A stretch of DNA of 33,088 bases. Origin: Candidatus Cloacimonadota bacterium (GTDB taxonomy: Bacteria > Cloacimonadota > Cloacimonadia > Cloacimonadales > Cloacimonadaceae). Position numbers and translations under genes: made by a program. The notes under the pieces are model-generated. The model searched no databases. It was given only the letters and a program-made list of their open reading frames with translations, and was not told the origin of the DNA. The stretch spans positions 1 through 33,088 of the forward strand of contig JAKQNV010000037.1 of the NCBI GenBank assembly GCA_029565595.1, read 5' to 3'. Of the stretch, positions 24,710-31,156 are shown piece by piece (position 1 is the first letter of the stretch; every line of letters starts with the position of its first letter).

Positions 24710-26617
24710 ATGACAATTCTTGAACCGGGGCGGGTCGTGCTTTTCTATCGACAGGCGCAGCTTTGCACAGGTTTTATATGCGCCTGTGCGGACCAACGTT
24801 GCGAGATTCTGGACGAGTCCGGCGTCCTGCAATACCTGCCAAGCGCCCGGCTGGTCTTGGTTTCCCAAAAGTCCTACAGCCCCTTATCCCTTGCCACGTT
24901 GCACGGCTTTACAGAGGATCTGCGCGTGGAAATCCACCAACTATCAGAGCAAGAAATCACATCTGGTTTGGCAAGATTATCCGCTCCGTTCAGCTTCGCG
25001 GAGGCCTGCGCGGCGCTGGGTTGGGACGATGACATACGAGTGTTCGCGCTGTTCCATTTTATCAAAAACCGGGAAGATCTGTTCTCCCACAAAAAAGGAC
25101 TGATCCAGCTCCGCGGCGATTCCGAAAAGCAGGATTATCTTCAAGAACGGCGTCGCGACGAAGAAAGGAAAGAATACCTGCAACGCGTCGCCGCCTGGCT
25201 GGACGGCCTTTCCGCCGGAGCCGAGGAAGCCCTTTCCGAAAGCCACAAGAGCATTTTTTTAGCCGAGCTGCGCGAATTGCTGAAATCCCAACAGCCCAGG
25301 GATCTGGCCAGGCTGCTGCGTTCCCGGGAGGAGGGAAAAAATCAGGCGGAGCTTATCAATCGCTTGCGGCTCAGCTTGGGAGACATCAGCTCCGATACCG
25401 ATCCAGTGGCTGCTTCAAGCGGAATTCCCATCCTTTTTCCGGACGGGATCTGGCGCCAGGCGACAGCGTTGGAAAACCCGGGATCCGCATCAGTCGAGGC
25501 TTTCAGCATCGACGCGGTTGACTCGCCCGATCACGATGACGCCATTTCGCTTAGAGAAACCCATGACGGGTGGCTCCTGGGAATCCATATCAGCGACGTG
25601 GCTTCCCGGATTCCGTTTGCGTCAGAACTTTGGGCCATGGCACGGGATCGGGTCTCATCGCTTTACCTGCCGGGCGAAACCGTTCCTATGTTGCCGGAGC
25701 AACTTTCGCATGTCGATCTGAGTTTGGTGGAAGGGACTGAACGTCCGGTTTTATCGCTCTACGCCAGGCTGGACCGGGATCTGAACCTTCTCGGCCATGA
25801 GTTTCGCCGGGACTGGGTAAAAATAGCGGAAAATCTCAGCTACGAAGAAGCGGACAGCCAGTTGCAGAAAAGCCCCTTGGCCGTTTTGCATCGGATCTGC
25901 CAGCTACTGAGACAAAGCCGGAATGAAGTCCAAAACCGGCCGAGACAACGTTTTTTCTGGAGTCTGAAAGTCCGCGATGGCGACATCCAGATGCGCCGTG
26001 AGGACGTTCTCAGCCCATCGAGGTTCATCATCGAAGAACTGATGATCCTTTACAACCGTCTGGCGGCCGAACGCGCGCTGCGCAAAGGATTGCCGGTTTT
26101 TTTCCGCAACATCGCGCAGTATCCCGAGCCGGAAGACGAAGCAGAGGCGCAGTTTCCGGGCATCCAGGCCTATCTATCCACACAGGGAAAATTTCATCCC
26201 GGGATCGGCTCCGAAGCCTATCTGCACGCCACTTCGCCGATCCGCAGATTCACTGACATCGTCAACCAGGCGCAATTCGAGGCTTTGCTGGAAGGGGAAA
26301 AACCGCCATTCGCTAATTGTCAAATCGAAGAGCTGATCCCACCGCTGGAAAAGCGCTTGCTCAGCCTGCGCGCGGTCGCCCAACGCAGCGAAAGGTTTTG
26401 GCTTTTACGCTATTTGGAACAGAAACATTTGCACAGCCCGCTGGACGCGATATTGTTGAAAAAGCTCAAGCAGGGCTACCTCGCGGAACTGACAGCTTGG
26501 GATAAAAGGCTGCAAGTGCTCTGCGATGACCGCCCGCCCCTGCAGGTTCCTGTCAAATTGGTGATCACGTCCGTGGACCTTGCAGAAATGACTGCGCGGG
26601 TGGATGTGATCAACTAA
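24710..26617 (+). CDS. RNB-domain exoribonuclease (RNase II/R family)
   Basis: A 635-aa 3'-5' exoribonuclease. The track start lies inside the tRNA. ATG 24710 has AAAGG at a suitable 5-6 nt distance, and ATG 24707 is the alternative. The RNB catalytic core starts with FSIDAVDSPDHDDAISL (about residues 265-281), which keeps the clustered Asp residues that bind Mg2+. It continues with GIHISDVASRIP and ends with HATSPIRRFTDIVNQ (about 506). The N-terminal ~230 residues are a poorly conserved, helix-rich region. I do not see a clear C-terminal S1 domain; the protein ends in a short beta-rich tail. It follows the tRNA by 14 nt, suggesting shared transcription. It is closer to the short RNase II/VacB-like forms than to full RNase R. 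Confidence 0.9.
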   Translation: MTILEPGRVVLFYRQAQLCTGFICACADQRCEILDESGVLQYLPSARLVLVSQKSYSPLSLATLHGFTEDLRVEIHQLSEQEITSGLARLSAPFSFAEACAALGWDDDIRVFALFHFIKNREDLFSHKKGLIQLRGDSEKQDYLQERRRDEERKEYLQRVAAWLDGLSAGAEEALSESHKSIFLAELRELLKSQQPRDLARLLRSREEGKNQAELINRLRLSLGDISSDTDPVAASSGIPILFPDGIWRQATALENPGSASVEAFSIDAVDSPDHDDAISLRETHDGWLLGIHISDVASRIPFASELWAMARDRVSSLYLPGETVPMLPEQLSHVDLSLVEGTERPVLSLYARLDRDLNLLGHEFRRDWVKIAENLSYEEADSQLQKSPLAVLHRICQLLRQSRNEVQNRPRQRFFWSLKVRDGDIQMRREDVLSPSRFIIEELMILYNRLAAERALRKGLPVFFRNIAQYPEPEDEAEAQFPGIQAYLSTQGKFHPGIGSEAYLHATSPIRRFTDIVNQAQFEALLEGEKPPFANCQIEELIPPLEKRLLSLRAVAQRSERFWLLRYLEQKHLHSPLDAILLKKLKQGYLAELTAWDKRLQVLCDDRPPLQVPVKLVITSVDLAEMTARVDVIN

Positions 26618-26715
26618 TTCTCTCGAACCCAACCTTCTGAACTATATTTTCCACCATCTTCATAACAGATTTTATATCAGTAAAATGCTTTATCTTTCCT
26701 AACTCCCCCCTCTCT

Positions 26716-26786
26716 ATCATTACGGGATCAATACGGGATCAATACGGATAAAACCCGTAATGATCCCGTATTGATCCCGTAATGAT
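26716..26786. repeat. 32-bp hairpin of 11-nt units (copy 3, near-identical to copy 1)
   Basis: The left arm is ATCATTACGGG, ATCAATACGGG, ATCAATACGG. The loop is ATAAAAC. The right arm pairs at 31 of 32 positions. Relative to the copy at 6459, the outermost unit changed from CAATA to CATTA and its partner arm from TATTG to TAATG, so pairing is preserved. It sits in the ~360-nt gap between the exoribonuclease and gatE. The rest of that gap (26618-26715, 26787-26917) is AT-rich with no visible gene. Confidence 0.95.
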
Positions 26787-26917
26787 CATAAGGGCGGAGA
26801 AGGCAAATTAATATAAGTCATGCGTTTGGCAGATGGCTACGGAATATCATTTCACACACGGCATTTTGTCAGTGGATCGATTTACACAGCCTGCCCCAAG
26901 AACCACGCATTTTTTAC

Positions 26918-26946
26918 TTGACAAAATCCGCTTCCTATGGGGATTT
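26918..26946 (+). promoter_or_regulatory. Putative gatE promoter
   Basis: TTTTTTACTTGACAAAA: the TTGACA hexamer is at 26918-26923, with GGATTT at 17-nt spacing as a weak -10. The ORF-track start codon for gatE is the TTG of this hexamer, which argues for a later start. Confidence 0.45.
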
Positions 26947-26977
26947 GGCTTTAATGACAGTGCATACAAAGCTGCGG

Positions 26978-29146
26978 ATGGAAAATCCCCATCTGCGGAA
27001 TTGGTTGCTCAGCCGGGAAAACGTTGGCTGGGTCAGCCTTTCGGACGCCGTGCAAGCGACCTGGCGAACGCTTGGGTTCAAGTGCGGCCTGGAAATCCAT
27101 CAGCAGCTCAAAACGGATAAAAAACTCTTTTGCCGCTGCGCCGCGGGCATCTATCACGATTTTGACGATTATGACGCCGAAGTCGTGCGCCACATGCGGC
27201 CGACGCTTTCCGAACTTGGCGAGTACGACGGCACCGCGTTGATGGAATTCAAAACGCGAAAAAAGATCGTCTACCGCATCAAAAACGACAGCGCCTGCAC
27301 CTATGAAGTGGACGACACCCCGCCGTTTCCGCTCAATCGCGAGGCGCTGGACCAGGCCATGCGGATCGCGCTTCTTCTGAAAATGAAGATCGTCGGCGAG
27401 CTGCATATCACGCGCAAACAGTACTTGGACGGCAGCATCCCCACGGGTTTTCAGAGGACCACGATCCTGGGCATCGAGGGCGCATTTCCCATCTCCACCA
27501 AAACAATCCGAGTCATCCAGTTTTCCGTCGAGGAAGACAGCTGCCGCGAGGTTTGCGATATCCGACATACGCGCGTTTATTACGCCGACCGTTTGGGCAT
27601 GCCGCTCATCGAAACCGTCACCTATCCGGACATGCTGACCCCCTGGGAGGCGGCCGAAGCGGCGCAAAACATTCGCTTTATCGCCCGCAGTTCTGGATTG
27701 GTGAGGGTTGGCATAGGCGCCGCGCGCGAGGACGTCAACGTTTCCATCGATGGCGGCACGCGGATCGAGATCAAGGGCGTGGCACACATCGCCTGGATCC
27801 CCAAACTCACGCACAACGAGGCTTTCCGGCAAAAGTCGCTGCTGCTGATCCGGGATGAATTGGCAGCGCGGAAAATCGACCCCGCTTCCTGGAAAATCCG
27901 CTATACATTGCTGGATCCTGCCGACTGGCGCCACATTCCGCTCCTGAAAAAAGCCTCTGCGGAAGGCTGGAAACTTGTTGCGGTCAATCTGCCCGGATTC
28001 TCTGGGATCCTGAGTTTCTTCAACCAACCTGGGCGTAGCTTTGCCGATGAAATTTCCGACCGCCTGAAAGTCATTCCCTGCCTGGAAAAACCGAATATGC
28101 TCCACTCCGAACAAATTGATTTTTCCCTGCTGGAGCCGAGCAAGGAACGAGATTCGGTTTCTGCAAATGACACCACACTATCAAATGATGTCATTCCGGC
28201 GCCGGGGTCCTCGACAGACAGCTTGCTGGCTGGTGGGGTGGATCAGACTGGAATCCAGGTCTTTTCTGGATCCCGGAACAAGTCCGGGATGACAGCTCCG
28301 GAATTTGCTGACAGCGTTTGGGACAAGGTCCGCAAAGAACTCAAAGCGACTTCTGAAGACTCGCAGATCGTGTTCTGGGCACCCGATGAGGACATAAAAA
28401 CCGCCCTTGAAACGATCTCCGAACGCTGCCTGCTGGCGTTTAAGGGCGTTCCCAACGAAACCAGAAAATCCCTGCCGGATGGCATCACCCTGTTTGAACG
28501 TGTTTTGCCGGGTGCGGACCGCATGTATCCGGATACCGATTCGGCGCCGATCCCGATCGCTGAAGCCCAGATCGAGGCCGCGCGGGTGGAACTGCCCCTC
28601 GGATTGGACCAAAGGCTGGAGCAGCTGGCGCAGTGGGGCATCCCGTCCGATGCCTACACTTATCTGCTGCGTAATAATTTAATGCCCACGGTGGAAGATC
28701 TTTCCAGCAAATATCAGATCGCTCCGAAGCGTCTGGCGCTGTATTTCGCGCATCTGCTCAAAAACCTGCAGGGCAAGGATCCGCTGCCCTTCGATCCGCA
28801 GCGCGTCGAGGACCTGCTCATCTATATCCGCAAAAAGAAGCTGGCTCTGGACATCCTGCCCGAGATGCTGAAAGTGCTTTTTGCCAATCCCAATATGCAG
28901 TTCTCCTCCGTGCTGGCCGTTCTGAACTACAAAGAGATCACGGTCCGCGAAATACTGGCGGAGATCCCGCTTCTGCAACAAATGTGGGCGCGGGTGAAAA
29001 CCAACGGCCTGAAGCGGCCTGACGCCCTCAACACCTGGATGATGGGGCGCCTCCGTTATCTTGCCTTGGGCAATATGCCGCTGGCTGAACTGCGGCAGGC
29101 TGTGGAAAAAGAACTGTCCACGAATTATACGAATTCCACTAATTAA
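26978..29146 (+). CDS. gatE: Glu-tRNA(Gln) amidotransferase subunit E (archaeal-type), with two repeat-derived segments
   Basis: A GatB/GatE-family protein of about 722 aa. With GatD it converts Glu-tRNA(Gln) to Gln-tRNA(Gln). The opening LGFKCGLEIHQQLKTDKKLFCRC, then KQYLDGSIPTGFQRT, ISTKTIRVIQFSVEEDSCRE and VGIGAAREDVNVSI, are GatE-specific. A GAD/AspRS-like insert follows (about 300-520, ending PGADRMYPDTD), which distinguishes GatE from GatB, and then a C-terminal YqeY-like helical domain. Residues ~405-439 are encoded by a palindromic repeat element, and the last ~11 residues (ELSTNYTNSTN) by another repeat. The start is uncertain: ATG 26954, ATG 26978 or GTG 27050 are possible. I chose 26978, downstream of the TTGACA. 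GatDE is classically archaeal, so its presence here suggests ancient transfer. Confidence 0.93.
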   Translation: MENPHLRNWLLSRENVGWVSLSDAVQATWRTLGFKCGLEIHQQLKTDKKLFCRCAAGIYHDFDDYDAEVVRHMRPTLSELGEYDGTALMEFKTRKKIVYRIKNDSACTYEVDDTPPFPLNREALDQAMRIALLLKMKIVGELHITRKQYLDGSIPTGFQRTTILGIEGAFPISTKTIRVIQFSVEEDSCREVCDIRHTRVYYADRLGMPLIETVTYPDMLTPWEAAEAAQNIRFIARSSGLVRVGIGAAREDVNVSIDGGTRIEIKGVAHIAWIPKLTHNEAFRQKSLLLIRDELAARKIDPASWKIRYTLLDPADWRHIPLLKKASAEGWKLVAVNLPGFSGILSFFNQPGRSFADEISDRLKVIPCLEKPNMLHSEQIDFSLLEPSKERDSVSANDTTLSNDVIPAPGSSTDSLLAGGVDQTGIQVFSGSRNKSGMTAPEFADSVWDKVRKELKATSEDSQIVFWAPDEDIKTALETISERCLLAFKGVPNETRKSLPDGITLFERVLPGADRMYPDTDSAPIPIAEAQIEAARVELPLGLDQRLEQLAQWGIPSDAYTYLLRNNLMPTVEDLSSKYQIAPKRLALYFAHLLKNLQGKDPLPFDPQRVEDLLIYIRKKKLALDILPEMLKVLFANPNMQFSSVLAVLNYKEITVREILAEIPLLQQMWARVKTNGLKRPDALNTWMMGRLRYLALGNMPLAELRQAVEKELSTNYTNSTN
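28190..28293. repeat. Palindromic repeat element inserted in frame inside gatE
   Basis: It is bounded by GTCATTCCGG and CCGGGATGAC (inverted, one mismatch), with inner TGGAATCCAGG..CTGGATCCCGG and ACAAGTCCGGGATGACA. This vocabulary is that of the widespread 'GTCATCCCGGACTTGTTCCGGGATCCAG' intergenic palindromes. On the minus strand it even gives the tell-tale peptide SVIPDLFRDPEK. It is translated as part of GatE (VIPAPGSS...SRNKSGMTA) without a stop or frameshift. Confidence 0.8.
29114..29146 (-). repeat. Inverted repeat, left end of the GxxExxY cassette
   Basis: CTGTCCACGAATTATACGAATTC... is the reverse complement of the GAATTCGTRTAATTCGTGGACAG block at 29576-29598, with 22 of 23 positions identical. 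It encodes the last residues and stop codon of gatE. Confidence 0.85.
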
Positions 29147-29175
29147 AAATAGAGTGTGTGAAAGTCAGTAGGTCT

Positions 29176-29559
29176 ATGGATTCAAATCAAGAGCTGCTGT
29201 ACAAAGACGAGTGCTACAAGATCGTGGGTGCCTGCATGGAAGTGCACAGCAATTTGGGATGTGGTTTTCTAGAACCTGTTTATCAAGAAGCGCTAGCCCT
29301 TGAACTTCAGCAGAGAGGGATTCCTTTTGAGAAAGAGAAAGAATTTGAGATCAAATACAAGGGATTTGTTATACCGAAGACCTATAAAGTGGACTTCCTC
29401 TGCTACGAACACATAATAGTTGAATTGAAAGCACTCAGCCAACTAACCAGCGATCATATAGCTCAGGTCCTCAACTACCTGAAAGCCTCCCAATTGAAAC
29501 TAGGTCTTCTAGTAAACTTTGGTATCAGCAGCCTTCAGCACGAACGTATAATCTTGTAA
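29176..29559 (+). CDS. GxxExxY family protein (PD-(D/E)XK-like)
   Basis: A 127-aa small protein. The family signature is GFLEPVYQEALALEL (G-F-L-E-P-V-Y), preceded by YKIVGACMEVHSNLG. KTYKVDFLCYEHIIVELKAL gives a D..ExK arrangement like a PD-(D/E)XK nuclease core, and the end LNYLKASQLKLGLLVNFG is characteristic. The track's GTG start at 29158 is less likely than ATG 29176, which matches the usual family N-terminus and has AGTAGGT just upstream. Function is unknown in general; relatives are scattered across phyla. It lies between gatE and gatD and is bracketed by inverted repeats, so it looks like a small inserted unit. Its codon use is more AT-rich than that of its neighbours. Confidence 0.9.
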   Translation: MDSNQELLYKDECYKIVGACMEVHSNLGCGFLEPVYQEALALELQQRGIPFEKEKEFEIKYKGFVIPKTYKVDFLCYEHIIVELKALSQLTSDHIAQVLNYLKASQLKLGLLVNFGISSLQHERIIL

Positions 29560-29563
29560 ACCT

Positions 29564-29598
29564 TTAAATTCGTGTGAATTCGTGTAATTCGTGGACAG
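29564..29598 (+). repeat. Inverted repeat, right end of the GxxExxY cassette
   Basis: TTAAATTCGTGTGAATTCGTGTAATTCGTGGACAG contains three ATTCGTG-type units. It is inverted relative to 29114-29146 and direct relative to 29671-29705. It begins 4 nt after the GxxExxY stop codon. Confidence 0.88.
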
Positions 29599-29606
29599 CC
29601 TAACCC

Positions 29607-29645
29607 ATGCTTAACCTGCGTAACGTAGCATGCCAATACCACTGA
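29607..29645 (+). other. Duplicated gatD-start-like sequence encoding a 12-codon dead-end frame
   Basis: After the repeat at 29564-29598, AACCCATGCTTAACCTG mirrors the true gatD start AAACCATGCTTGACCTC, which follows the next repeat copy. The frame here, MLNLRNVACQYH, stops after 12 codons, so it is a remnant or decoy start and not a gene. Confidence 0.6.
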
Positions 29646-29670
29646 TTGTGCTTTAGATCTCTTAAATCCT

Positions 29671-29705
29671 ATTAATTCGTGTGAATTCGTGAAATTAGTG
29701 GACAG
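29671..29705 (+). repeat. Third copy of the ATTCGTG repeat, directly upstream of gatD
   Basis: ATTAATTCGTGTGAATTCGTGAAATTAGTGGACAG is a direct repeat of 29564-29598 and ends 8 nt before the gatD ATG. It therefore forms the gatD leader; no good Shine-Dalgarno is visible within it. Confidence 0.85.
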
Positions 29706-29713
29706 ATCAAACC

Positions 29714-31096
29714 ATGCTTGACCTCTTCAAAGGCTACAAAGGCCGCGCGCTGGAGGTCCTCAAGCATTTCCAGGCCAGGGTTTGGGGCGATACCACGGTC
29801 CAGACGACCCGCGGCGATTTCCAGGGCATCATTCTGCCCCGCAGCGAAAACGACGACGACCGGCATATCGTGATCAAACTGGTCACTGGCTACAATGTCG
29901 GCATCGATGTGGACACCGTCTTGGGTATGCGCGAAACTGGCTACAAAGAAGCGCACTACAAGATCCCGGAAAAGGAATTTCCTTTCACTCCGGGCCTGCC
30001 GAAAGTGAAGCTGCTGGGCACTGGCGGGACCATCGCCTCGCGCCTCGATTACCGCACCGGAGCCGTGATTCCGGCTTTTTCGCCGGGCGAGTTGTATGGC
30101 GCGGTCCCTGAATTGGCCGAGATCTGCAACCTCGAAACTGAAAAGCTCTTTGCCGTTTTTTCCGAAAACATGGGGCCCGAACAGTACAAAAAGCTGGCCG
30201 TCTCCATCGGCAAGGAGATCCACAAAGGCATCGAGGGCATCGTCATCGGGCACGGCACCGACACCATGCACCACACCGCGGCGGCGCTTTCCTTTATGCT
30301 TCAGGACCTGCCGGTTCCCGTGGTAATGGTGGGTTCGCAACGCTCCAGCGACCGTCCTTCCTCCGACGCGGCCTTGAATCTGATGCATGCCGCCTTCACA
30401 GCCGGACACTCCGACATCGCCGAAGTGATGGTCTGCATGTTTGGCCCCACCAGCGACGAATATGGTCTGTTGCATCGGGGCACGCGGGTGCGTAAAATGC
30501 ATTCCTCCTACCGCAGCACTTTCCGCACCATCGGCGATGTTCCGATCGCCCGCGTGACGCGGGATTCAGTGCTTCCGATCAAAACCGATTACAACAAGCG
30601 CCGCCGGGACAACAAGGTCAAAGTCCTGCCCTTCTTCGAGGAACGGGTGGCCCTGGTTTATTACTATCCGAATATGCATCCGGACATCATCGACTCCCTC
30701 GCGGAAAACGGTTATAAAGGCATCGTGATCGCCGGCACCGGACTCGGCCACGTGAACAAGCCCGTCTATCCCGCCATCCAGCGAGCCGTGGCCAAAGGCG
30801 TGCAGATCTTTATGACCGTGCAAACCCTCTGGGGATTCGTGCATATGTTCGTCTACGACACCGGCCGCGACCTCATGAGTATGGGCATCGTACCCGGCGA
30901 AAACCTGCTGCCCGAAGTCGCTTATATAAAGCTGGGCTGGGCTTTGGGACAAACCGCCGATCCCGACCAAGTCCGTGAACTTATGCTCACTCCCATTGCC
31001 GGGGATATCACTGCCGGCGAGCCCTACAACGGCTATCTCATCTTCCAAGGTGGGATACCGGAAATGGAGGAGTTTATTCGGACCTATCATAAATAA
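29714..31096 (+). CDS. gatD: Glu-tRNA(Gln) amidotransferase subunit D (asparaginase-like)
   Basis: A 460-aa glutaminase subunit that liberates ammonia from an amide donor for GatE. Residues 1-90 form the small GatD N-terminal beta domain (YKGRALEVLKHFQARVWGDTTVQTTRGDFQGIILPR). The asparaginase fold starts with KVKLLGTGGTIASRLDYRTGAV, whose first Thr is the nucleophile type. It continues with GIVIGHGTDTMHHTAAALSF (second catalytic Thr-Asp block) and VMVGSQRSSDRPSSDAALNL. The N-terminal domain distinguishes it from plain asparaginases. It is separated from gatE by the GxxExxY cassette; in archaea gatD and gatE are often adjacent. The ATG follows a repeat with only a poor ribosome site (GTGGACAG). 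Confidence 0.95.
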   Translation: MLDLFKGYKGRALEVLKHFQARVWGDTTVQTTRGDFQGIILPRSENDDDRHIVIKLVTGYNVGIDVDTVLGMRETGYKEAHYKIPEKEFPFTPGLPKVKLLGTGGTIASRLDYRTGAVIPAFSPGELYGAVPELAEICNLETEKLFAVFSENMGPEQYKKLAVSIGKEIHKGIEGIVIGHGTDTMHHTAAALSFMLQDLPVPVVMVGSQRSSDRPSSDAALNLMHAAFTAGHSDIAEVMVCMFGPTSDEYGLLHRGTRVRKMHSSYRSTFRTIGDVPIARVTRDSVLPIKTDYNKRRRDNKVKVLPFFEERVALVYYYPNMHPDIIDSLAENGYKGIVIAGTGLGHVNKPVYPAIQRAVAKGVQIFMTVQTLWGFVHMFVYDTGRDLMSMGIVPGENLLPEVAYIKLGWALGQTADPDQVRELMLTPIAGDITAGEPYNGYLIFQGGIPEMEEFIRTYHK

Positions 31097-31156
31097 ATAT
31101 ACACCTGCACAGGCAAAAAACATTTTGTTTTATTCTAGATTATACGTGAGGTATGC

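Noticed and set aside
26918-26977. TTG start of the gatE ORF in the track
   Set aside because: The TTG is part of a TTGACA promoter-like hexamer and the leading residues do not resemble a GatE N-terminus.
28181-28641. Minus-strand ORFs of 143 and 132 aa opposite gatE
   Set aside because: They are shadows of gatE; the familiar VIPDLFRDPEK stretch is a translation of the palindromic repeat, not a gene product.
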